The notes beneath the pieces were generated by a model. That model did not search any database and was not told the origin of the DNA. It worked only from the letters and a program-made list of their open reading frames with translations. Made by a program: the position numbers and the translations under genes. A stretch of DNA of 10,741 nt from Bryobacterales bacterium (GTDB lineage Bacteria; Acidobacteriota; Terriglobia; Bryobacterales; Bryobacteraceae): contig DNFG01000480.1 of assembly GCA_003487005.1 (NCBI GenBank), positions 1 through 10,741 on the forward strand. Reading direction: 5' to 3'. The first letter of the stretch is position 1. Every line of letters starts with the position of its first letter. Shown in pieces: positions 1 through 5,338 of this stretch.

Positions 1-566
1 GCCGAGCCGCGCAGCTGCGGGCCGAGCCAGATTGCCTCCGTCAACAGCACGGCGGCGATCTGTTCGTCCTTCAACTGGCCCCAGGCGGGCATTTCGCTGT
101 TGTAGGTCTTGCCGAGCACCTGGACGGGTCCATTCATGCCGTGGAGGAGAATGCGGGCGAGAGTATCCTCGCTGCCGAGGACCCACTCGCTGTTGGCAAG
201 CGGCGGAAAGGCGCCATCGACGCCCTGGCCGCTGGTCTGGTGACAGGTGACGCAGTTGTTGTAAATCCGCTTGCCGAGCACCATGGGGTCGACGGGACCG
301 GGGGCGGGCCGCCCGGCGGCCGAGGCTCCGGGCTTCATCAGGTCGTCGGTGAGCACGGCGACATCGAAATCGCCGCTGTTCATGGCGAGATACCAGCCTC
401 CCCAGCCAATGAGGGTGAAGTAGATCAGCATCAACCAGACGGGTGTGGGCTCGAAGCCATCGGTCGGCTCGTCGAGTTCCCGCATGATCGGGTGGTGCAT
501 GGGGATGACTTCCGGCGTCGCGTTTTCTTCGCGCTCGATCCGGTTCCGCGCGGATTCATCGCTCAT
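1..566 (-). CDS. ccoP: CcoP-like membrane-anchored cytochrome c subunit of cbb3 oxidase (3' end outside window)
   Basis: This is the last visible gene of the oxidase operon; 188 residues are seen and no stop is reached before the window edge. It should carry electrons from periplasmic donors to CcoO and the CcoN active site. The N-terminal part resembles the short FixP/CcoP N-terminal domain: an acidic LDEPTDG stretch at residues 31-37, then one membrane span at about 43-62. After a Gly/Pro-rich linker comes one class I cytochrome c domain with haem site C105-V-T-C108-H109 and probable Met ligand M159 (SEMPAW). Canonical CcoP carries two haem domains; only one is visible, and the sequence after M159 already looks like the end of a mono-haem domain, although its last turn (TEAIWLGPQLRG) is unlike the usual family ending. 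The start is the ATG at 566, overlapping the ccoO stop by 4 bp, with GGAGG (574-578 complement) 7 nt upstream. It could also be a generic mono-haem cytochrome c replacing CcoP. Confidence 0.8.
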   Translation of the reverse strand, partial: MSDESARNRIEREENATPEVIPMHHPIMRELDEPTDGFEPTPVWLMLIYFTLIGWGGWYLAMNSGDFDVAVLTDDLMKPGASAAGRPAPGPVDPMVLGKRIYNNCVTCHQTSGQGVDGAFPPLANSEWVLGSEDTLARILLHGMNGPVQVLGKTYNSEMPAWGQLKDEQIAAVLLTEAIWLGPQLRGS

Positions 567-1159
567 TGGGGCGCCTCCGGGAGTTCATAGCTTTTGTCGA
601 GGCTGCGCAAGTAAGCGAAGAGGCTCTCGGCGCGAGCCGACGGCAGGATCCAGCCGCTGTCGTCGGGCAGACGGATGGCGCGCTCCGGGGCGCGGTCCGA
701 GGGGGCAACCTTCTCGAACAGGAACCGGTGGGGGGGCATGGTGGAGCCCGGTGAGGTGATGACTGGGTCGTAGAGGTGGAGCATGTGCCAGTCACGGCTG
801 GGCTGACGCGCGCCGATGTTGGCCAAATCGGGGCCGGTGCGCATCGTCCCGAGCAGATGGGGTTTGTCGAAGAGGTAGTCGCGGGGCACTGTGCGGCGGA
901 AGCCCCAGCCGCGGTCGAGATCGGCGCCATAGTTGGGAGGGCGGACCTGCTGCGTGTGGCAGTAGACACAGCCCAGCGAGACGTACTCGGCGCGCCCGAG
1001 CGCTTCGGCGCCTTCGAGTTGCACGGGCCAGAGATTACCGTCGTCGTCCTTGTGCTGTTGCATTTCGCGGAACTGCCAGTTGGGGATCAGCACCAGTCCG
1101 GCCATGGACAGGACGACGGTCAACATGATGCCCAGCGCGATTGTGAGACTCCGGTTCAT
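563..1159 (-). CDS. ccoO: cbb3-type cytochrome c oxidase subunit II, mono-haem CcoO
   Basis: CcoO is the mono-haem cytochrome c subunit that passes electrons to CcoN. The 198-residue product has an N-terminal membrane anchor (about residues 5-26) and then a periplasmic domain. Family signatures are clear: haem site C64-V-Y-C67-H68 followed by TQQVRPP, the RTGPDLANIG block at 107-116, the WHMLHLYDP block at 124-132, and probable Met ligand M141 in STMPPH. Length and motif order match CcoO, whose usual length is about 200-240 residues. The ATG at 1159 has GGAGG 8 nt upstream and overlaps the ccoN stop as ATGA (1156-1159). The gene in turn overlaps the next gene by ATGA at 563-566, so translation is probably coupled along the operon. 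No frameshift or missing ligand is seen. Confidence 0.96.
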   Translation of the reverse strand: MNRSLTIALGIMLTVVLSMAGLVLIPNWQFREMQQHKDDDGNLWPVQLEGAEALGRAEYVSLGCVYCHTQQVRPPNYGADLDRGWGFRRTVPRDYLFDKPHLLGTMRTGPDLANIGARQPSRDWHMLHLYDPVITSPGSTMPPHRFLFEKVAPSDRAPERAIRLPDDSGWILPSARAESLFAYLRSLDKSYELPEAPQ

Positions 1160-2604
1160 GCGCTTTTCCTCCGCTTCAGCAGGGTCGGTCCGATCAGGGC
1201 GGCGCCGCGCTGGCGGACCAGGTTCCAGACCAGCCAGGCAAAGCTGACGTGACCAATGGTCATCAAGACCCCGGCGAGGGAGCGGGAATGGAGCCAGGGC
1301 TTGGTGTACTCCACGATCGCGAGGAAGGGGATGTTCGGGTCGTTCATCATCTCCCCCTGGCGCCACCCGGCCCAGGTAAGGCCGAGCCAGTAGAGCGCCA
1401 TGCCAAGCGAAGTGGCCCAGAAATGGACCCGGATCCAGCGCGCCGAATGCCATTCGGTGTTCATCAGGCGAGGGAGGATATAGTAGGCGGCGCCGAACAT
1501 CATCATGGTGAAGAAGGCATAGACGCCGAGGTGGGCATGCGCGATGGTGTAGTGCGTGAAGTGGGAGACTTCGTTGACGGCGCGCAGTGCGGTGAGCGAG
1601 CCCTGGAAACTGACGACGGTGTAGCTCATGGCGGCGACCACGACGAAGCGGAGCGTGGGGCTGGTCCGGAGGTGGTGGAAGTTTCCGGCCATGGTGAGGT
1701 GATGGTTGACGGCCACGGTGATGACCGGAATGAACATCATCATGGAGCCGACGATGCCAACGGTGACCAGCCAGGCGGGCAGCGGGCCGCCGATGAGATG
1801 GTGGGTGCCGGCCCAGTTGTAGAAGATGGCGAGGGTCCAGAAGCCGAGCAGCGAGAGGTGATAGCTGTGGACGGGGCGTCCGATGACCTTGGGGATCATG
1901 TAGTAGGCGGTGGCGAGGCCGATGGGGGTGAACCAGAGTCCGAGGACGTTGTGGGCGAACCACCAGTTGGCGGCGGCCTTGGCGACGCCGCGGACGTCGC
2001 CGGCCTCGCTGAGCACGACGCCGAGGATGTAGAGGAAGGGGAACCAGAGGACGGCGCCGAACAGGTACCACTGCGACACGTAGGTATGTTTGACCTGCCG
2101 GCGGACGAACATCAGCACCGAGGCGACAATGATGACGGCCATGCAGAAGCCGATAAAAGCGAGCACTTCGACGGGGAATTCGAGCCATTCGATGCCGGTG
2201 GAAGCGCCCTGGAGAATGCGGACGGTGCCGTAAAGAACGGCCAGGTTCCAGATGACGACGGTCACGGGCAGCAGGAGGGGGAGCGGGAGGCGGACGCGCG
2301 AGAGGCGGGCCTGAAGCCAGAGCAGGACACCGACGCCGGCCATGGAGCCCCAGCCGTAGATCATGGTGCTCAGGTGGGCGGGACGGACGCGGCCGAAGGT
2401 GAGCCAGTCGGCATCGGCGAGGAAGCCCGGGGTGTGCATTTTGATGGAAGCGAGCAGGGCGAGGAGGCTGCCGGCGAGGAGCCAGGCGACGGCGCTGACC
2501 ATGTACCAGACGACGGTCTGGCGGCAGGAGCGGTCAATCTGGATGCGGCTGAGCCGGTCGCCCGGCAGCCCTTCCGGCAAGGGTTGCGCGACGGCGGGCG
2601 TCAT
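1156..2604 (-). CDS. ccoN: cbb3-type cytochrome c oxidase catalytic subunit I (CcoN)
   Basis: This is the haem-copper catalytic subunit that reduces O2 to water in the inner membrane. The 482-residue product is hydrophobic throughout, with about 12 membrane spans. All expected metal ligands can be placed: low-spin haem b ligands H77 (RPAHLSTM) and H358; CuB ligands H218 (WWFAHNV) and H268/H269 (YNWAGTHH); high-spin haem b3 ligand H356 (AHAHLG). Y262, six residues before H268, matches the cross-linked active-site tyrosine of the cbb3 class. These assignments rest on pattern match to the Pseudomonas stutzeri enzyme recalled from knowledge. The ATG at 2604 overlaps the ccoS stop as ATGA (2601-2604) and has a purine-rich GAAGGG just upstream. 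No split or CcoN-CcoO fusion is present; the ccoO start lies in a different frame. High oxygen affinity is known for this family and inferred here. Confidence 0.97.
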   Translation of the reverse strand: MTPAVAQPLPEGLPGDRLSRIQIDRSCRQTVVWYMVSAVAWLLAGSLLALLASIKMHTPGFLADADWLTFGRVRPAHLSTMIYGWGSMAGVGVLLWLQARLSRVRLPLPLLLPVTVVIWNLAVLYGTVRILQGASTGIEWLEFPVEVLAFIGFCMAVIIVASVLMFVRRQVKHTYVSQWYLFGAVLWFPFLYILGVVLSEAGDVRGVAKAAANWWFAHNVLGLWFTPIGLATAYYMIPKVIGRPVHSYHLSLLGFWTLAIFYNWAGTHHLIGGPLPAWLVTVGIVGSMMMFIPVITVAVNHHLTMAGNFHHLRTSPTLRFVVVAAMSYTVVSFQGSLTALRAVNEVSHFTHYTIAHAHLGVYAFFTMMMFGAAYYILPRLMNTEWHSARWIRVHFWATSLGMALYWLGLTWAGWRQGEMMNDPNIPFLAIVEYTKPWLHSRSLAGVLMTIGHVSFAWLVWNLVRQRGAALIGPTLLKRRKSA

Positions 2605-2792
2605 GGGTGCTTCCCTTCGCCGGGAAAGGCATCGGTGACACGGCCCACGGGTTCGCCTTCATCGAAGATGCTGGCGGCGCCCGCGCGGAAGTCGCGGAAC
2701 TGGCCGGTTTGCACGGCCCAGGCGAGGGCCCAGACCGCGGAAGCGCCAGCGAGGAGCGTGAAGGCCCAAATCACGAGATAAACCAGAAACAC
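2601..2792 (-). CDS. ccoS: CcoS-like cbb3 oxidase assembly protein
   Basis: This is a small membrane protein of 63 residues with one N-terminal span (about residues 3-24), followed by AVWALAWAVQTGQFRDF and then an acidic ASIFDEGEP stretch. That order is the CcoS pattern: a short helix, WAV.SGQFDDL-like, then an 'ILFDDE'-like end. CcoS is known to be needed to insert cofactors into the catalytic subunit during cbb3 maturation. It is the first gene of the operon, directly upstream of ccoN with an ATGA overlap, which fits co-production with its client; in many bacteria it sits instead with ccoGHI. I chose the GTG at 2792 because GAGAGG (complement of 2799-2804) lies 6 nt upstream and the protein then begins at the membrane span. 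A TTG seven codons earlier (2813) has no comparable ribosome site. The tail beyond the acidic motif (about 15 residues) is not conserved in the family as far as I know. Confidence 0.8.
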   Translation of the reverse strand: MFLVYLVIWAFTLLAGASAVWALAWAVQTGQFRDFRAGAASIFDEGEPVGRVTDAFPGEGKHP

Positions 2793-3003
2793 GGATTGCC
2801 TCTCAGTTTCCAAATTGTCCAGCGGAACTTTTAGCTTCGCATTAGTGCGGGAAGAAATTGAATATGTAGATGAATTAGTGGAAAGGTCCTATTTGGGAGA
2901 ACTGGACCGAATAGTCTGGCTAAAGAGAGAATGCTGGATGCCAGGGTCTTGAAACGGAAGCAGCGATGGGGGAAGATGGGAACTGACCCAGGAGTCGTCA
3001 AAC
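2793..3003. other. Divergent intergenic region between ccoS and the peroxidase gene
   Basis: This stretch must hold promoters for both the oxidase operon (leftward) and the peroxidase pair (rightward). It is clearly AT-richer than the flanking genes around 2811-2900. I see no convincing -35/-10 pair in either direction and no good FNR box (TTGAT-N4-ATCAA); the nearest string, TTGAATATGTAGATGAA at 2858-2874, has the wrong spacing. Notable sequences are the imperfect dyad at 2885-2908 (listed separately), a short CGCA-TTAG-TGCG inverted repeat at 2838-2849, and a direct repeat ATTAGTG at 2841-2847 and 2874-2880, 33 bp apart. No RNA gene or small ORF with a good ribosome site was found. Confidence 0.5.
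2885..2908. promoter_or_regulatory. Imperfect 24-bp dyad, candidate operator
   Basis: The arms GGTCCTATT and AACTGGACC pair at 7 of 9 positions around a 6-bp centre (TGGGAG). The dyad lies roughly midway between the two divergent start codons, where a regulator could control both transcripts. No known regulator consensus is recognised. Confidence 0.25.
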
Positions 3004-4032
3004 ATGAGATACATTGCTGGTTTGATTGCGGTGATGGCGTTGGTTTCGGCCCCCGGTGGGGCGGAGGAGATCCCGGCGGCGCGGTTGAAGCTGTTCAAGC
3101 CGCTGCCTCCGGTGATGGAGTCAGCTTCGAACCCGCTGACGGATGCGAAAGTCGAATTGGGGCGGATTCTCTATTACGAAAACAGGCTGTCCAAAAGCCA
3201 CCAGTTTTCCTGCAATTCGTGCCACCTGTTGGATAAATACGGGGTGGATAATGAAGCGACCTCTCCGGGTCACAAAGGGCTGCGTGGGGACCGGAATTCT
3301 CCAACTGTGTACAATGCGGCTGGTCATTTCGTGCAATTTTGGGACGGGCGGGCGGTGGATGTGGAAGAGCAGGCGAAAGGGCCGGTGTTGAATCCGGTGG
3401 AGATGGCGATGCCGGACGAAGCGACGGTGATCGCGACTCTGAAGTCGATGCCGGAGTATCCGGAACTGTTCCGGAAGGCCTTCCCGGGCGAGGCGGAGCC
3501 GATCAATTACGAGAATTTCGCGAAGGCGGTGGGGGCATTCGAGCGGAAGCTGGTGACCCCGTCGCGGTGGGACAAATTCCTGGAAGGGGACCGAAATGCG
3601 CTGACGGCGGAGGAGAAGGCCGGCTTCAACAAGTTCATGGCCACGGGTTGTGCGACCTGTCATCCGGGCGCGTACCTTGGGGGGACGTCGTATCAGAAGT
3701 TAGGGGCGAAGAAAGCGTGGCCGAATCAGAAGGACACGGGGCGGCACCAGGTGACGAAGGCGGGCAAGGACAGGATGTTCTTCAAGACGCCGTCGCTGCG
3801 GAATATCGAGAAGACGGCGCCGTATTTGCATGATGGAAGCGTGGCGAGCCTGGAGGAGACGATCCATTTGATGGCTGAGTATCAACTGGCGAAGAAATTG
3901 AGCGATGCCGAAGTGGCATCGATTGTCACCTGGCTGAAGTCACTGACCGGGGAATTGCCGCTCGACTTCATTCGGAAGCCCGAACTGCCTGCTTCGACGG
4001 CGCAGACGCCGAAGCCGGATTTGACGGAGTAG
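3004..4032 (+). CDS. Di-haem cytochrome c peroxidase (CcpA/MauG superfamily), periplasmic
   Basis: It reduces H2O2 to water with electrons from small cytochromes. The 342-residue product begins with a short signal peptide (about 1-20, ending GGA before EEIPAA). It has two haem c sites: C70-N-S-C73-H74 in the N-terminal domain and C216-A-T-C219-H220 in the C-terminal domain. Residues diagnostic of true peroxidases are present: H90, 16 residues after H74, as expected for the displaceable low-potential haem ligand; W113 in FWDGRA; and Q123 and E133 (NPVEMA) spaced as in Pseudomonas CcpA. M290 in the HLM motif is the candidate Met ligand of the high-potential haem. Start: ATG at 3004 with AGGAG (2990-2994) 9 nt upstream. 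It is divergent from the cbb3 operon and likely co-transcribed with the next gene. MauG itself is less likely because the peroxidase-type Q/E pair and the Met are present. Confidence 0.95.
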   Translation: MRYIAGLIAVMALVSAPGGAEEIPAARLKLFKPLPPVMESASNPLTDAKVELGRILYYENRLSKSHQFSCNSCHLLDKYGVDNEATSPGHKGLRGDRNSPTVYNAAGHFVQFWDGRAVDVEEQAKGPVLNPVEMAMPDEATVIATLKSMPEYPELFRKAFPGEAEPINYENFAKAVGAFERKLVTPSRWDKFLEGDRNALTAEEKAGFNKFMATGCATCHPGAYLGGTSYQKLGAKKAWPNQKDTGRHQVTKAGKDRMFFKTPSLRNIEKTAPYLHDGSVASLEETIHLMAEYQLAKKLSDAEVASIVTWLKSLTGELPLDFIRKPELPASTAQTPKPDLTE

Positions 4033-4036
4033 AGCA

Positions 4037-4582
4037 GTGGACCGGATTCTCTGTTTGCTGGTGTTGACGGCGGGGGTGCTGGCGGCGCAGGAGCCTGGGC
4101 CGCGGGCGCGGGCGGCGGTTCAGGAACTGGGTCAGAAGATCCGGTCTCTGCTGGCTGCGGAACTGGCGTCGGGCGGGTTCGAGGGGGCGGTGGGGGTGTG
4201 CGCGGAGAAGGCGCAGGCGGAAACGAAGCGGTATGCCGCGGAGCAGGGGATTCAGATCCGCCGGGTAAGCACGCGGGCGAGGAATGTAGCGAACCGGCCG
4301 GACGAGTGGGAGCGGAGTCGGCTATTGGAGTGGGAATCGGCGCTTCGGGAGGGCAAATCGGCACCCGAAAACGCGCAAACGACGACTGCCAGTGGCGATT
4401 ATCGCCTTCTGGTGCCGATTCGCGTACAGGCGATGTGCCTGACTTGTCATGGAAACGAGAAACAGATCCCCGCACGGGTCGGGGATCTGCTTCACAAGCA
4501 CTATCCGGAGGATGCCGCCAAGGGTTACCGCAACGGCGACCTGCGCGGGGCCTTCAGCGTGGTGATTCCACGCGGTCGCTAG
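4037..4582 (+). CDS. Secreted Tll0287-like (DUF3365) haem c protein
   Basis: The protein has 181 residues, with a signal peptide of about 17 residues (ending VLAA before QEPGP). It matches the Tll0287-like/DUF3365 pattern: conserved Cys in AVGVC (C55), the IRRVSTRARN block (73-83) with N86 and a following E-W-E, and a haem site C134-L-T-C137-H138 followed by G and K. It then ends in GDLRGAFSVVIP, as in PAS-like haem sensors. In the cyanobacterial structure Tll0287 the haem is, as I recall, axially bound by His and Cys; C55 sits where that Cys would be. Function in the family is uncertain: probably redox or small-ligand sensing, or electron transfer, in the periplasm. Start: GTG at 4037 with GGAG (4026-4029) 7 nt upstream. 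It begins 4 nt after the peroxidase stop, so the two are almost certainly one transcription unit. Confidence 0.85.
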   Translation: MDRILCLLVLTAGVLAAQEPGPRARAAVQELGQKIRSLLAAELASGGFEGAVGVCAEKAQAETKRYAAEQGIQIRRVSTRARNVANRPDEWERSRLLEWESALREGKSAPENAQTTTASGDYRLLVPIRVQAMCLTCHGNEKQIPARVGDLLHKHYPEDAAKGYRNGDLRGAFSVVIPRGR

Positions 4583-4584
4583 GG

Positions 4585-4599
4585 GACTGTTTCTCAGTC
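4585..4599. other. Short perfect hairpin just after the plus-strand gene pair
   Basis: GACTG-TTTCT-CAGTC forms a 5-bp stem starting three bases after the Tll0287-like stop codon. It has no following T-run, so it is a weak candidate for a 3' end of the peroxidase transcript. Confidence 0.2.
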
Positions 4600-4612
4600 T
4601 GGCTGGATTGGG

Positions 4613-4631
4613 GACGCCGGGACCCGACGTC
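4613..4631 (-). promoter_or_regulatory. SECIS-like hairpin downstream of an in-frame UGA
   Basis: On the minus-strand RNA, GACGUC and GGCGUC form a 6-bp stem (one U-G wobble) closing the 7-nt loop GGGUCCC. The loop begins 21 nt after the UGA at 4649-4647 and starts with G, as the general bacterial SECIS model requires. It contains GGUC, as does the E. coli fdhF loop. On the plus strand the wobble becomes a C-A mismatch, so the fold is better in the minus-strand RNA. It could instead be a chance hairpin or part of a terminator between convergent genes, though no T-run follows it. Confidence 0.35.
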
Positions 4632-4646
4632 GCAACTGTTCGCCAT

Positions 4647-4736
4647 TCAAGTGGGGACGCCCAGGCCGGGCAGCACCCACTTCATGAGGGCGAAGTAGCC
4701 GAAAATCACCAGCGGAATGAAGATCCAGTCAGGCAT
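4647..4736 (-). CDS. Tiny single-span membrane protein downstream of Usp; possible selenoprotein by UGA readthrough
   Basis: Read to its first stop it is 29 residues: MPDW, a hydrophobic helix (about residues 4-18, IFIPLVIFGYFALM), then K19 and WVLPGLGVPT. The ATG at 4736 has AAGGA (complement of 4742-4746) 5 nt upstream and begins 24 nt after the Usp stop, so it is probably the second gene of a two-gene operon. The stop is UGA. Past it the frame stays open for 30 codons to a second UGA at 4554, giving a 60-residue protein whose tail starts with the stop-encoded residue, then MANSCDVGSRR, and is otherwise polar. If the UGA encodes selenocysteine, it would sit five residues before a cysteine, just after the helix and on the positively charged, probably cytoplasmic, side. 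A SECIS-like hairpin follows. The short ORF is well supported by its ribosome site and spacing; the extension is inference. I recognise no named family. Confidence 0.65.
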   Translation of the reverse strand: MPDWIFIPLVIFGYFALMKWVLPGLGVPT

Positions 4737-4760
4737 TCGTTTCCTTTTCATTAATTGCTA

Positions 4761-5219
4761 TTAATCCGTGTGGCGAGGGGGGATCGTGACGACGGGGACG
4801 CCGACCTCCCGAAGAGTGCGCTCAGTGACCGAGCCGAGCAGGAGGCGCTTCAGGCCCGTCCGGCCGTGGGTGCCCATGACGATCCAGCAGCCCGGCAGGG
4901 TCTCGGCGACCGCGCGGATGGCGTCAACGGGCGGGCGTTCAAGGATCTCGTAGGAAACGTCCGCTCCGGGGGCAAGGAAGGGCTCGCACCAGGAGGCAAG
5001 GGCGTCCTGGGCGGCCAGTTTGGCATTGACCAGGCCCTTGGCCAATTCCATCTGGGCGGATTCGTTAATGAAGGGCGGGGCTTCGAAGTGGGTGGCGTAG
5101 ATGACTTTGAGCGGCACGCCACTGGACTTGGCCAACTGGCTGCCGATGCGGAGAGCGTCACCGGCTCCGGAACTGAAATCGACCGGGCAGAGAATCGATT
5201 GATAGGGCAGAGTTGACAT
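4761..5219 (-). CDS. Universal stress protein, UspA family, ATP-binding type
   Basis: The product is a 152-residue single Usp domain. The N-terminal strand ILCPVDFS supplies the conserved Asp (D14). The C-terminal nucleotide loop VMGTHGRTG...LLGSVTE has the G-2x-G-9x-G-S spacing (G116, G119, G129, S130) typical of Usp proteins that bind ATP, followed by VPVVTI. Such proteins are cytosolic dimers that help cells survive starvation, oxidative or respiratory stress; the client here is unknown. The start is the ATG at 5219, with AAAGGA (5229-5234 complement) 9 nt upstream. A TTG six codons earlier (5237) lacks a ribosome site. The gene is followed after 24 nt by the tiny membrane protein gene. 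It lies 119 nt beyond the receptor stop and past a strong hairpin, so it probably has its own promoter. Confidence 0.92.
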   Translation of the reverse strand: MSTLPYQSILCPVDFSSGAGDALRIGSQLAKSSGVPLKVIYATHFEAPPFINESAQMELAKGLVNAKLAAQDALASWCEPFLAPGADVSYEILERPPVDAIRAVAETLPGCWIVMGTHGRTGLKRLLLGSVTERTLREVGVPVVTIPPRHTD

Positions 5220-5234
5220 GAATCCAGATCCTTT

Positions 5235-5253
5235 CAATTGGATGCTTCAATTG
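5235..5253. repeat. CAATTG-N7-CAATTG repeat upstream of Usp
   Basis: Two copies of the palindromic hexamer CAATTG are separated by GATGCTT, immediately upstream of the Usp ribosome site. Because each hexamer is its own complement, the pair reads as both a direct and an inverted repeat. It could be an operator or part of the promoter; no regulator is recognised. Confidence 0.3.
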
Positions 5254-5289
5254 CATCACACGTGACATGAGGCCGCAAGAAAAGGAGAT

Positions 5290-5318
5290 GGCGCGCAAGG
5301 GGGAAACCTTTGCGCGCC
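5290..5318 (-). terminator. Hairpin terminator after receptor copy 1
   Basis: Arms 5290-5301 and 5307-5318 (GGCGCGCAAGGG against CCTTTGCGCGCC) pair along 12 positions, with one imperfect pair and a 5-nt loop. The hairpin begins about 20 nt past the receptor stop. In the minus-strand direction it is followed by ATCTCCTTTTCTT, a moderately T-rich tract, so intrinsic termination is plausible. The same hairpin occurs after receptor copy 2. Confidence 0.65.
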
Positions 5319-5338
5319 GCGGTTGGTCTTGGGTTGGG

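Noticed and set aside
563..2188. One 541-codon minus-strand frame that could be read as a CcoO with a large N-terminal extension or a CcoN-CcoO fusion
   Set aside because: The part upstream of 1159 is an out-of-frame, Arg/His/Pro-rich reading of ccoN. CcoO homology begins exactly at the ATG at 1159, which has its own ribosome site.
1249..2781. A 510-codon open frame on the plus strand
   Set aside because: It is antisense to ccoN/ccoS, has an extreme Asp/Glu/Gly/His-rich composition without domains, and is a by-product of high third-position GC in the real genes.
2858..2874. FNR-type box upstream of the oxidase operon
   Set aside because: TTGAATATGTAGATGAA does not keep the TTGAT-N4-ATCAA spacing or bases, so the resemblance is too weak to list.
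4585..4631. A bidirectional intrinsic terminator between the convergent genes
   Set aside because: Two hairpins are present but neither is followed by a T-run in either direction, so termination there cannot be claimed from sequence.
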